A stretch of 64,000 nt of DNA from QHXN01 sp963785125 (GTDB taxonomy: Bacteria; Acidobacteriota; Blastocatellia; Pyrinomonadales; Pyrinomonadaceae): assembly GCA_963785125.1 (NCBI GenBank), contig CAWATU010000007.1:1240001-1304000 (forward strand), in the 5' to 3' direction. The notes beneath the pieces were generated by a model. It saw nothing but the letters and a program-made list of their open reading frames with translations, was not told where the DNA came from and ran no database searches. Numbering within the stretch: the stretch's first letter is position 1; each line of letters begins with the position of its first letter. The position numbers and the translations under genes are program-made. This document shows positions 28,305 to 37,117 of this stretch, piece by piece.

Positions 28305-29828
28305 CTACGGCTTCCCCTCTACGCGGCGCGGCCGGCTGCGCGCGCCTTCGCCCGTGGGCGAAGGTGTCGCGCCCGCCGGTTCGACGCTGCCCGTCGTCAG
28401 CCACGCCATCGAGACGGGCGGCGCCGGCTCGACCTTAACGACGAAGAGGTCTGTGCGGCCGCTCGCCTCCCAGTTCGACGTGTAGGCGATGAAGCGGCCG
28501 TCGCGCGAGATGGTCGGCTTCGGCGCGGCGAAGTAGCCGCCCGCCTCGTCGGTGCTCATCACGCGCGAGCGCGTGTGGCAGATGCGGCGCACACGTCCCG
28601 AGCCGTCGAGCGCCACCTGAAAAATCTCGTCCTCGAAGACGTGGTAGTCGGGCAGCGTCGAGGCCGCCAAGTCGGCCGTGCCGACGGTCAGCCAGCCCTC
28701 GTTGTCGGCGAGCAGCGAGCCGTGAATCTCCTCCGTCCAGTCGGGGCGGCCCGCCTCGTCCGTGAAGCGGAAGACCGTGCGCAGGCGTCGCACGTCGGCG
28801 AACGAGCGCACGCCGATGCCGTCGGCCCAGCCGTCGACGCCCGCGCCGAAGCCCGTGCCGACATCGCCATGCCCCGTCGGTCGTTCCGTCTCGTTCCAGT
28901 GTGTGACCTGCGTGCGCCCGTTGGAGAGTTCGAGGTAGAGCCCGCGCGGGCTGTTCGGCGTGATCGGCGTGTTCGGGCCGACGGCGAGGTAGCGGCCGCT
29001 CTTGTCGATCCGCACCTCGTCCACCTGCCCACGCGTCTCCTTGTGCGCCAGCACGCGGTCGTCAGACCTGCGCCAGACGAGGTAGTAGACCGGCTCGCCC
29101 GAGCCCGAGCGTCGCTGGCTGAAGGCGAACACGTCGTCGTCGGCCGACATCGACATCTGCGCGAGGTAGTCGAGCGGCGTGCCGAGGTCTTTGAAATCCT
29201 TCAACAGCTCGAAGCGCCGCTCGCGCACGCGGTAGGCGTAGAGCCGCATCCCGCCGGTGTACCAGTTCGCGAAGGTGTAGATGACGTTCGGGTCTTTGTT
29301 CGACCAGATGGACGACTCCCAGCTCGGCGCGGCGTTGCCCCCCGGTATCGAGAGCGTTAGCGCCTCGCCGCGCCCGACCAGCTCAAAACGCTCTGGGTCG
29401 AAGCGCTTGATGACGGCGTCGCCGCTCACGCCGTTGCGGATGAGCATGAGCGTGTTGTCGCGGTTGAAGGTCGGCCAGTGCGGGTAATAGGTGCCGAGCC
29501 CCGGCGCCCGCCCGTCCCGCTCGTCGGTGACGCGCATGACGGTGGTGCCGAAGACCGGGTCAACGTACTTGCCGCCCGCCGCCGGAAGCTGTGGCAGCGG
29601 CGGCTTGGCGTAGGCTTTGTGATCCGTCCCGACCGCCGCGCCGTCCGCCTTCCGCGACAGCGGCGCCGCCGCTTCACGCGCCTGCCCCGCTTCGGCCGCA
29701 GCGGGCGCGCCCGGCCCCGCCGACGCGGGCTGCGTGCACGCCGCGAGCAGACAGGCCGAGAGCGCGCAGCAGGCTTTCAGGAGCGCCGCGCCGCGTGCCG
29801 AAGTCAGTCTGTTCAAGCTCAATGTCAT
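28305..29828 (-). CDS. TolB/WD40-like propeller lipoprotein
   Basis: 507 residues. Lipoprotein signal 'ALLKACCALSACLLAACTQP' with lipobox LAAC, so it is likely anchored at a membrane facing outward. An Ala/Pro-rich linker follows, then a beta-propeller: 'YVDPVFGTTVMRVTDERDGR', 'YYPHWPTFNRDNTLMLIRNG', 'VSGDAVIKRFDPERFELVGR', 'LAQMSMSADDDVFAFSQRRS' and 'APKPTISRDGRFIAYTSNWE'. The last, with the 'SRDGRFIAYTSN' pattern, resembles TolB/WD40-like PD40 blades. No catalytic residues recognised. It lies in the minus-strand run between the deacetylase and a GT4. A decayed paralogue lies at 34450-36231. Intact. The function is unknown; PD40 propellers usually bind other proteins or glycans. Confidence 0.8.
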   Translation of the reverse strand: MTLSLNRLTSARGAALLKACCALSACLLAACTQPASAGPGAPAAAEAGQAREAAAPLSRKADGAAVGTDHKAYAKPPLPQLPAAGGKYVDPVFGTTVMRVTDERDGRAPGLGTYYPHWPTFNRDNTLMLIRNGVSGDAVIKRFDPERFELVGRGEALTLSIPGGNAAPSWESSIWSNKDPNVIYTFANWYTGGMRLYAYRVRERRFELLKDFKDLGTPLDYLAQMSMSADDDVFAFSQRRSGSGEPVYYLVWRRSDDRVLAHKETRGQVDEVRIDKSGRYLAVGPNTPITPNSPRGLYLELSNGRTQVTHWNETERPTGHGDVGTGFGAGVDGWADGIGVRSFADVRRLRTVFRFTDEAGRPDWTEEIHGSLLADNEGWLTVGTADLAASTLPDYHVFEDEIFQVALDGSGRVRRICHTRSRVMSTDEAGGYFAAPKPTISRDGRFIAYTSNWEASGRTDLFVVKVEPAPPVSMAWLTTGSVEPAGATPSPTGEGARSRPRRVEGKP

Positions 29829-29863
29829 GCGAAAGAGATGATAGCGGCGCCCCGCCGAAGCCT

Positions 29864-31021
29864 TCAACCGGCGCGCCGGGCCATGCACGACTCGATGATG
29901 GCCCAGAGGTTTCTGTCACTCTTCTCAACCGAGAAGTTCTCGGCGACGTGTTTCCGCGCGGCGCGACCCATGCGCCCGGCGAGCGCCGCGTCTCCGGCGA
30001 GCCTCGCCATCCCTTCGGCCATCCCGCCGACATCGCCCTCTTCGACGAGCAGGCCGGTCTCGCCCTCGACCACTACGTCGGGAATCCCTGCGTGGCGCGT
30101 CGAGACGACGGGCAGTCCCGACGCCCCGGCTTCGAGGATGCCGAGCGGCGTTCCCTCGCAGTCGCCGTTCGGCGCTTCGACCGAATGCTGCACGAAGCAG
30201 CGCGCGGCGCGCATCTCTTCGCGCACGCGTTCGTGCGACTGCGCGCCTAAGAATTCGACCGCGCCGCCGAGCCCGAGTTCCGCGGCGAGCGCGCGACAAC
30301 TCTCCAACAGAGGCCCTTCGCCCACCATGCGCAGCCGCGCCGGAGGGTGCGCGCGCCGGACTTCGGCGAAGGCGCGCAGCGTCAGGTGCGGCGCCTTCTT
30401 CTCGACGAAGCGCCCGACGGCGATGAAGACGGGCGGCGCAGACTCCGGCTCGGCCCCGCCGAACTCGCCACAGTCGATGCCGTAAGGGTTGTACCGCACC
30501 TTCTCCGGCGGCGCGCCTAAAGCGATGAGTCTCCGCTGCATCGCGCGCGAGACGGCGACGACGGCGCAGGCCGCACGGAACATCTTTGGGTACGAGTCGC
30601 GGTGCTCTTCGAGCACTTCGCGCACGCTCGCGTCGTAGCCGTGGAAGTGCACGACGAGCGGGACGCCGAGCCGCCGGCACGCATCCACAACCAGCACGCC
30701 CACGGGGCCATACTCGGCCAGCACCGCGTCGGCACGCGCCCGCCTGAAGGCCGTCGCATAGGCTTCGGTCAACTCACGCTCGATTCCGCTGCGCAGGAGC
30801 GTCCGCCGAAGTTTGTGCGCGGCGCGGCGCGGCACCGAGAGGATGGGGCGCCCCTCGTGCGCGAGCGGCCAGCCGTAGAGCAGCGTGACGCGCGCGGGCA
30901 GGCGCTCGATGTGCCCGCGGATGAAGGTCTCGGAGAGTACGGGCTCGTAGGGCGTTGCGACGCAGAGGCTCGGCGGCGCGGGCGACCCGGGCCGCGTGTC
31001 GCTTCGCGCCATGCGGGTCAC
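29864..31021 (-). CDS. Glycosyltransferase family 4
   Basis: GT-B retaining glycosyltransferase, 385 residues. The N-terminal domain has 'CVATPYEPVLSETFIRGHIE', the colanic-acid WcaL/AmsK-like start, and 'GVPLVVHFHGYDASVREVLE'. The C-terminal donor domain has 'FIAVGRFVEKKAPHLTLRAF' and 'RLRMVGEGPLLESCRALAAE'. The EX7E motif is 'EGTPLGILEAGASGLPVVST', with the two glutamates binding the nucleotide-sugar. Cytosolic, probably membrane-associated. Its start overlaps the end of the FkbM methyltransferase by 4 bases (31018-31021). Intact. The sugar is unknown. Confidence 0.9.
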   Translation of the reverse strand: MTRMARSDTRPGSPAPPSLCVATPYEPVLSETFIRGHIERLPARVTLLYGWPLAHEGRPILSVPRRAAHKLRRTLLRSGIERELTEAYATAFRRARADAVLAEYGPVGVLVVDACRRLGVPLVVHFHGYDASVREVLEEHRDSYPKMFRAACAVVAVSRAMQRRLIALGAPPEKVRYNPYGIDCGEFGGAEPESAPPVFIAVGRFVEKKAPHLTLRAFAEVRRAHPPARLRMVGEGPLLESCRALAAELGLGGAVEFLGAQSHERVREEMRAARCFVQHSVEAPNGDCEGTPLGILEAGASGLPVVSTRHAGIPDVVVEGETGLLVEEGDVGGMAEGMARLAGDAALAGRMGRAARKHVAENFSVEKSDRNLWAIIESCMARRAG

Positions 31022-31839
31022 CCCGCTCTCTCTTCACGCACGGCGAGGACTGTGTGCTGCCCCTCGTCGTGGATGCGGAAGCCGTAAGCGCGCATGACCT
31101 CGTCGAAGCGCGTGCGGGCGCGGCTGTCGTCGTGGAACTCGATGGCGACGGCCGCCACTTGCTTGAGCCAGTCGAGGTCGCCCTTGAACAGTTCGACCTC
31201 CGCGCCCTCGATGTCCACTTTGAGCAGGTCGATGCGCTCGAAGCCGGAGTCGGCGATGATGCGCGTGATGGGCAGGCCCTGCATCGTCTCGCCATCACGG
31301 CCGCCGTCCGCCTCGCGCGTGGCGAACGCGGAGTAGTGCGCCCCGTCCGCCTTCGAGCGGTCGTCGGCCACGAGGCTCTTCTCGCTGCCCCAGACCGCGG
31401 CCTTGAGCGTGCGGCAGCGCCCGGCCTCGACCAGACTCTTCAGGTTGGCCGCCAGGATTTTATAGGTCGGCGGGTTGGGCTCGACCGCCAGCACGCGCGC
31501 GCGCGGGTAGTGGCCCGCGAAGTAGAGCGTGGCGAGGCCGATATTGGCCCCGAGGTCGATGACGGTCTCGCACCGCGCGAGCTTCGCCAGGATGCTCTTA
31601 TAGACCTGCTCCCGGATGACCTCGTTGAAGGTCAGGATGTCGGAGCCGACCTCGCGCAGCGAGACAAGGGCGGGCACGGGCCGCTTCATCCGCAACTCAA
31701 GGTTGCGCCCCTCGGCCAGCTCGCCCCGCGCGCTGCGCAGCTCGTAGTCGCGCAGCCTGAGCACGGAGCGCAGGGACATGTAAGGCAGCCACTCGCGGAC
31801 GAACGAGACCGTCCAGTTCCGTGTCGGATTTAATCGCAT
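31018..31839 (-). CDS. FkbM-family methyltransferase
   Basis: SAM-dependent O-methyltransferase of the FkbM group, often acting on sugars of surface polysaccharides. 273 residues from ATG 31839 (MRLNPTRNWTVSF); a TTG at 31866 is possible but has no better ribosome site. SAM motif I is 'CETVIDLGANIGLATLYFAG', with acidic loop 'ARVLAVEPNPPTYKILAANL'. The signature 'FERIDLLKVDIEGAEVELFK' (D-x-E-G-A-E) is diagnostic. Preceded by the flippase and overlapping the GT4 by 4 bases. Intact. Confidence 0.9.
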   Translation of the reverse strand: MRLNPTRNWTVSFVREWLPYMSLRSVLRLRDYELRSARGELAEGRNLELRMKRPVPALVSLREVGSDILTFNEVIREQVYKSILAKLARCETVIDLGANIGLATLYFAGHYPRARVLAVEPNPPTYKILAANLKSLVEAGRCRTLKAAVWGSEKSLVADDRSKADGAHYSAFATREADGGRDGETMQGLPITRIIADSGFERIDLLKVDIEGAEVELFKGDLDWLKQVAAVAIEFHDDSRARTRFDEVMRAYGFRIHDEGQHTVLAVREERAG

Positions 31840-31866
31840 CGTGTTAAGTCCAACCCCCGCCTGCAA

Positions 31867-33417
31867 TCAACGGGCGCCGCCCACCCTCCCCCGAAGCAGC
31901 GCCGCCGTCCCCCAGAGGTCGCGTAGGATCCGCCGCCCCGCGGGCAGCAGCGCCAACAGCGCGAGCGCCGTGGTCGCCATGATCAGGGAGGAGACGACCA
32001 GCCCTTCGACAATCCCCGACGGCGCGGCCCAACGCCTGTAAGCGAAGACCGCACCGAGCCCGCCCAGCGAGGCGAAGAGCGCGGGAGACACCGCCGCGTA
32101 GATGTCGCGCGCCCGCACGTGACCGCGCCTTCCGACGTACCAGAAGAGCAGCGGCGTCATCAGCACCACCGACACGACCGAGTAAGAGGTGGCGACGCCC
32201 GCCGCGCCCCACGGCAGCCCCGCGACGATGGCCGCCATGAGGAGCCCACAGCCGAGCGGCGCCCACCGCAGCATCTCGCGCGTGCGACCCTGCGTGATGA
32301 AGAGCCAACCCGTCGTGTTCGCCACCGGCTGCAAGATCGCCGCCACCCCGAGCAGCGCGAAGATGCGCCCGGCCTCGGCCCACTGCGCCCCGAGCACGAC
32401 GAGCACGACCCAGTCGGCCGTCGCTATCAGCAGCGCGGTGCCCGGCATCGTCACGAGGGTGAGCTTCTCAAGTATGCGCACGTACGCGCGGCGGTAACGC
32501 TCGGGCTCGTCGTTCAGGCGACTGAGCGCGGGCACGGCGACGTTCGTCAAAGGGTAGCTGATCTGGTCGAGCGGGAGCAGCAGCAGTTGGTAAGCCTTCG
32601 CGTAGAGGCCGAGTTGGAAGCCGCCCCAGACGCGCCCGATGAGCATGTTGTCGAGGTTGCGCGCGAAGTAGTTGATGACGACGAAGCCGGTCAGGTTCCC
32701 GCCGAAACCGAGAAGCTGACGCACACCCGCGTGGCGGCGCGGACGCCCGGGCCGCCAACCGCACGCGACCCACACCGACAGCATGTAGCAGACGCTCAGC
32801 GCCAGGTGCCCGGCGACGAGCGCCCAGTAGCCGAAGCCGCGCCACGCGAACACGACCGTCGTCACGATGCTCGCCAAAAGCGCCGCGACCTCGGCGGCGG
32901 CCAGCAGCGAGAAGCGCATCTGCCGCTTGAGTAGCGCCTCGTGCTGCACGGTCAGACCGCCGAGGAGGAAGCCGCCCGAGTAGGCGAGCGTCACGGCCGT
33001 CAGCCGCGGCTCGCCGTAGAACCAGGCGACGGCGGGCGCGAGCGCCGCCGTCACGACGCCGACGAGGAGGCTCACGCCGACGTTGACCCAGAAGAGCGTG
33101 CTCACCTGCGCGTCGTCGATCTCTTCGCGCTGCACCGTCGCGGCCGAGAGCCCGAGGTCTTTGAAGAGGCCGACGAAGCCCGTGATGACCGCGACCATCC
33201 CGACCAGACCGTAGTCGGCCGGCGTCAGCAGCCGCGCCAGCAACACGGTCGCGGCCAGACTGGCGGCGAACTTAAACCCCTGCGTCGTGACCGTGACCAG
33301 CCCGCCGCGCGCGACGCGCGCGCCGAGGTCGGCCTTGAGCCGGTCGGTGCGGAAGTATTCGTCCCCCCGGCGGGCGGGCGGCAGCGTCTCCGCGATCTCG
33401 GAAAGGTCTCGTGCCAT
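31867..33417 (-). CDS. Polysaccharide flippase (Wzx/MOP family, lipopolysaccharide type)
   Basis: Inner-membrane exporter that flips lipid-linked repeat units to the periplasm. 516 residues with about 14 hydrophobic segments. It begins with 30 charged residues, then 'GGLVTVTTQGFKFAASLAAT', 'VLLARLLTPADYGLVGMVAV' and 'ITGFVGLFKDLGLSAATVQR', the classic WzxC-like start, and 'FGGNLTGFVVINYFARNLDN' with 'GLYAKAYQLLLLPLDQISYP' in the middle. Intact. It precedes the FkbM/GT4 genes on the same strand. Together with two ligase/polymerase-like proteins (48834-50372, 55608-57150) and the Wzz-like protein it gives a Wzx/Wzy-dependent pathway. Confidence 0.92.
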   Translation of the reverse strand: MARDLSEIAETLPPARRGDEYFRTDRLKADLGARVARGGLVTVTTQGFKFAASLAATVLLARLLTPADYGLVGMVAVITGFVGLFKDLGLSAATVQREEIDDAQVSTLFWVNVGVSLLVGVVTAALAPAVAWFYGEPRLTAVTLAYSGGFLLGGLTVQHEALLKRQMRFSLLAAAEVAALLASIVTTVVFAWRGFGYWALVAGHLALSVCYMLSVWVACGWRPGRPRRHAGVRQLLGFGGNLTGFVVINYFARNLDNMLIGRVWGGFQLGLYAKAYQLLLLPLDQISYPLTNVAVPALSRLNDEPERYRRAYVRILEKLTLVTMPGTALLIATADWVVLVVLGAQWAEAGRIFALLGVAAILQPVANTTGWLFITQGRTREMLRWAPLGCGLLMAAIVAGLPWGAAGVATSYSVVSVVLMTPLLFWYVGRRGHVRARDIYAAVSPALFASLGGLGAVFAYRRWAAPSGIVEGLVVSSLIMATTALALLALLPAGRRILRDLWGTAALLRGRVGGAR

Positions 33418-33531
33418 CGGGCGGTGGGGCTAGTCCCGTCTTTTACATTAACACGAATCAGTGCGGCCGGGCGTGGCGATGAAGATAGGGTCAGAGCCAA
33501 CCGCGGCGGGTGTGGCTCACGGGTAAAGGCA

Positions 33532-33566
33532 GACGATTGATGAGAGCGCGGCCGTCATCAATCGTC
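33532..33566. repeat. Perfect 12-bp inverted repeat in flippase leader
   Basis: GACGATTGATGA (33532-33543), 11-base loop, TCATCAATCGTC (33555-33566). No T-run follows on either strand, so not a simple terminator. Fifteen bases of the left arm and loop (ACGATTGATGAGAGC) recur at 58405-58419. Confidence 0.7.
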
Positions 33567-33625
33567 GAGTCGCCGCCGTGGGCCCGCCCGCCGCCGCGGT
33601 TAGCTCTGACCTGTGCTGCTCGCGG

Positions 33626-34371
33626 TCAGTGGTTGAAGCGGCCGCGGTACTCGATGGAGTCGAGGAAGGCCTTGACCATCTGAGCGCGGCGGTAGTCGTT
33701 GCCGTTCTCGTTAAGCTTCGAGAGCCAGTGGTTGAAGCCCCCCTGGTCGGGGTCGCGGCGGAGGTAGCCGAAGTACTGCATCAGCACGAAGGCGGGGGCG
33801 GCCTCCTTCTGCTTGAACTGCTCGTTTTCGACGATGCGCGCGAGCACGTCGGCGCGCGAGAGGCCGGCCCTCATGTCGGCAAGGAGCGCCTCGCGCTCGG
33901 CGGCCGAAGGCGTCACGCCCATGTTCTCGAACAGCACCTGGACGAACCAGTGGTCGGTGAACCCGTTGAAGCGCTCCTTGAAGTCGGCGCGCTCGGCCCA
34001 GTTCCGCAGGAAGGCGGCGCGGTTCTCCGCGAGCTTCCCCTGCCAGCCCGGCGCGCCGACCACGAGGCCCTGCCCGACCTCGCGCGACTCGCGCAGGAAG
34101 TCCTGGAACAAGACGTTGCGGCCGAAGCTGGCGCGGTGGAGGAGGTAGACGAGGTAGCCCGTCTCGCGGAACTCGATGGAGCAGTAGTAGGCGGCCGACG
34201 TGTCGATGCGCATGGCCTCGACGCAGGCGAGGTTGGAGCCGCAGGCGGCGATCTTGGCCGACCAGAAGCGCGCCCCTCCTCGTCCGGCTCGCGCCCGAGG
34301 AAGTCCACGTAGTGCTGGCGCACGAAGTACTGCGCGTAGTCCACGGGGTTCTCGACGCTCCCGTAGCGCAT
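33626..34371 (-). CDS. DUF4214-domain protein (likely C-terminal part of a larger protein), one frameshift
   Basis: The conserved acidobacterial module 'DYAQYFVRQHYVDFLGREPD' is followed, after a break near 34270, by 'RFWSAKIAACGSNLACVEAM', 'SAAYYCSIEFRETGYLVYLL' and 'GVTPSAAEREALLADMRAGL'. It closes with 'FVLMQYFGYLRRDPDQGGFN' and the end 'KAFLDSIEYRGRFNH'. This is a DUF4214-like helical domain of unknown function, usually at the C-terminus of secreted Ig-like proteins. The ATG at 34371 has no signal peptide, so a missing N-terminal part is likely, lost in the damaged stretch to its 5' side. Downstream 208 bases are empty apart from the inverted repeat. Confidence 0.7.
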
Positions 34372-34449
34372 CAGACCTCGCCCAGCTCAAGGTGATCAAT
34401 GGCCTTCGGAGGTTGGATAGACGTCGGTCGACGTTGCTTCTGCGAGGCT

Positions 34450-36231
34450 AGGCATTGGCGGCCACGCTCGCGTGGTCGAAGGCACTACGGAGCGCCGTCT
34501 CGATGCGCGCGGCCGCCGGGTAGATGCCGGCCTCGGAGCCGAAGTCGATGTAAGCCTGCTGGATGCTGAGACGACGGAGGCGATGCCTTCGGCCGGGGCG
34601 CCGTCGAAACGCTCGGCCCGCTCGGCGGCGGCGCCGGGGCGACCGCGAGCCTGTTGCTCATGTCCTGCGCGTCCGCCTCGCCTGCGAGAGGCGCGCTTGC
34701 GCCTTGCTCCGCCCGTCGGGGTCGGCGTCGGCGTCGGCGTCGGAGTCGCAGCCGGAGTCGGAGTCGGAGTCGCGACCGGCGTCGGGCGTCGGGGTCGGCA
34801 TGGGAGTGGGGGTCGGCGTCGCAACCGGGGTGGGGAGCGGCGTGGGGAGCGGCGTCGGCGTCGGCGTCGGCGTCGATTGTGTGAGCCGCGGCGCGGGCTC
34901 GATGCGTGCGATGTAGAGATCGATGCGGCCGCTGCCGTCCCAGTTGGACGTGTAGGCGACGAAGCGGCCGTCGTAGCGTGATCGTCGGCTTGGGCGCGGC
35001 CGGTAGCCGTCGCCCCGTCAGCCCTGTCGTCCTTCGTGCGCGTGTGGAGCAGGCGACGCACTGCCCCGAGCCGTCGGTCGCCACCTGCATCGAGCTCGTC
35101 CTGGAAGAGGCGCCGGTCTCGCCGTGTCGTTTCGTTGGGTCGTCGTAGGTAACCAGGCAGCGCCCAGTCCTCGTTGTCGGCGTAGAGCGAGGGTGCTGTC
35201 GTTCAACCAGTCGGTCACGCCGCGGTCGTCCTTCATGTCGAAGAACTGCGTCACGGGAGTGCGGGTCGTAGAGCTTGCGCTGGGGAAGCGGCCCGACGGG
35301 TCCCGCCCGACATGGTTCCCGTGCCCACTGTCGCCGTGAAAGGGCGCTAGTCGGGCGAGTTCCAGGTGATCGACTGGTCGCGTCACCGTCTGGAGGTCGA
35401 GAATGTTGTGGCTGTGTTGAGGGTAGTGGTTGGGCGAGAAGTAGATGTAGCGGCCCGGACTTGTCAGGCAGCCGACTTCGAGGTCCTTGTTGGGATGAGG
35501 CAGCACCTGTCGTCCGAACGTCTCCACACGGTGAAGGCGAGCGTCTCCTGCAGCGCCCGACGCGCTTCTGCATGAAGGTGAAGATGTCGCCGTGGGCGTC
35601 CATGTGCAGCTGCGAAGAGGAAGTCGGGGTTGCCGGGCGACAATGTCGGCGCGAAGTCTTTAAGGAGCGTGAACTTGGCGGTCGAGACGCGGTAGGTGTA
35701 GAGCTTCATCCCCGTTGCCGGGTAGTCGCGGTTATAGTTGTTGACATGAAGGTAGAGGAGGTCGGGGTCGGTGGACGACCACGTCGCCCCCTGCTAATCC
35801 AGAGTCACGTTGCCGGGCAGCATCGGCGTGCGCGCCCTGACGGATTCGAGAGTGTGAACGTCTGACGGGTCGAAGCGCTTGATGATGGCGTCGCCGCTCG
35901 TGCCGTTGCGGATGAGCAGCAGCGTGTTGTCAGCGTTGAAGGTCGGCCACTGATTATAGTACGTGCCACAGCCCGGGGCGAACACTCCCGCTCGTCGGTG
36001 ACGCGCATGATGGTGGTGCCGAAGACCGGGTCGACGTACTTGCCGCCCGCCGCGGGGCGCGCCGGCAGCGGCGGCTCCGCGTAGACCTTGTGGTCGGTCT
36101 TGATGCCCGCCGCCGAGACCTGCGCCCTGACGGACGGAGCGAGGCCCGACGTGAGAGAGGGGGAATATTAAGAGAGCCTTTGTTAAGAGAGAGAGAGAGG
36201 TAAGACGCTGACGCCCGCCTGAATGGAACAT
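34450..36231 (-). pseudogene. Decayed paralogue of the TolB-like propeller protein, riboswitch-led
   Basis: Fragments in all three frames match the intact lipoprotein at 28305-29828 in order: 'AGGKYVDPVFGTTIMRVTDE', 'YNQWPTFNADNTLLLIRNGT', 'SGDAIIKRFDPSDVHTLESV', 'GMKLYTYRVSTAKFTLLKDF' and 'LAFTVWRRSDD'. An in-frame TAG follows 'PGNVTLD' near 35795, and ten or more frame breaks occur, more than in most damaged genes here. A Thr-Pro or Asp-Ser coding tract lies at 34720-34880, and a C-terminal extension ends 'RIETALRSAFDHASVAANA' at TAG 34450. The start ATG at 36231 (MFHSGGRQRLTSLSLLTKAL, signal-like) sits 10 bases after aptamer 1. It may be a true pseudogene or a badly sequenced gene. Confidence 0.65.
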
Positions 36232-36240
36232 ACTAAAACC

Positions 36241-36326
36241 CCACTTCGGCAACCGGACGATCTCGCGCGCTGGCGAGACTCCTGGCTTTGCGGACCCGCA
36301 TCGCTACGGGGGTGCCTTTAATCGGT
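36241..36326 (-). promoter_or_regulatory. Cyclic-di-GMP-I (GEMM) riboswitch-like aptamer, proximal
   Basis: Minus strand, 5' to 3': GGCACC, stem CCCGTA-GCGA-TGCGGG with a GNRA tetraloop, the core GCAAAGCC, stem TCTCGC/GCGAGA, and GGTTGCCGA at the 3' side. The order fits the class-I aptamer. Deviations (GGCACC for GGCAAACC, TCC for GAC before GCAAAGCC) make it weaker than the distal copy. Its 3' end is 10 bases from ATG 36231. Confidence 0.65.
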
Positions 36327-36681
36327 GTTGGGAAACGCCCCGGGAGGGGCGCGCGGCGTTGTCGGATAGACGAGAGGCACACGCTGCCGCGCGCCGCTTC
36401 GGCGGACGCGCGCGATGAAATTCCGCGCGCAAGCGCCTGCGGCGTGCGTCGGGCAGACTTGAGTCGTGTGTTGTTGTTCGGGTGAACTAAGACGGGTCGG
36501 AGAGCTTTTTAATGACTGCCGGGCGTCGGAGACACCTTGAAGGGGCGAGATGACGCGACGGCTGTCACGTCGCATGTACCGTTCGGTGCGTCAGCCGTGC
36601 GGCTTGTGAAGGACGCGCAGCCCCGGGCGCAGTCCGGGCGGACTGCGACGGGAGGCCGACGGTTTGAGCGACGGCTGTACG

Positions 36682-36796
36682 GATTGCCTTCGGCAACCAG
36701 ACCATCTCCGACGCGGAACCCGGGTCGGGCTCCGGGCGGAGACTCACGGCTTTGCGTCCCTGCCTCGCGGCAGGTTTGCCCTTATCGTGTGCAATC
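36682..36796 (-). promoter_or_regulatory. Cyclic-di-GMP-I (GEMM) riboswitch, distal
   Basis: Minus strand: closing stem GATTGC/GCAATC (36791-36796 with 36682-36687), consensus GGGCAAACC, stem CCTGCC-GCGA-GGCAGG with GNRA tetraloop, consensus GGGACGCAAAGCC, stem TCTCCG/CGGAGA, and 3' strand GGTTGCCGA. These are the defining elements of the class-I c-di-GMP aptamer. It lies about 450 bases upstream of the start at 36231, with the second aptamer between. A 7-bp hairpin GCAGTCC/GGACTGC (36629-36646) follows, without a U-run. Confidence 0.88.
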
Positions 36797-37117
36797 ATCG
36801 CTTGGAAAGAACGCGGCGCGACTTCGTGTCGGGCGACCCGGCTGTATACCAGTAGACAGTTTTCCGCCATGTTGTCAACAGCCTTTATTTTACACGAGTG
36901 TTTAGACGGCGAGCGCTCACATTTTTCGCCCGAAAAATGTTTGGCCGGGCGGCGCGTTTTTAAGATCGTCAGGCGGCTTCCCGAACGCCATATAATCGTT
37001 CGCGGCGGCTTTCTCGAGAAGTCCGCCGGCCGCCCCTTTCGTGAACCTGCATATCGAGCGTCTTGCCGCTACAGCGATCCCATCCGACCGCGTGACTCAA
37101 GTTTAAGTGAGACCTCT
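36797..37117. other. Divergent intergenic region
   Basis: AT-richer gap between the riboswitch leader (minus) and the methyltransferase (plus); promoters of both should be here. On the minus strand, AAAATAAAGGCTGTTGACAA and nearby A/T runs (36865-36905) are promoter-like. The short open frames have no recognisable product. Confidence 0.4.

Noticed and set aside
36327..36681. Short open frames between the two riboswitch aptamers
   Set aside because: No ribosome site, no conserved sequence; the region is better explained as leader RNA.
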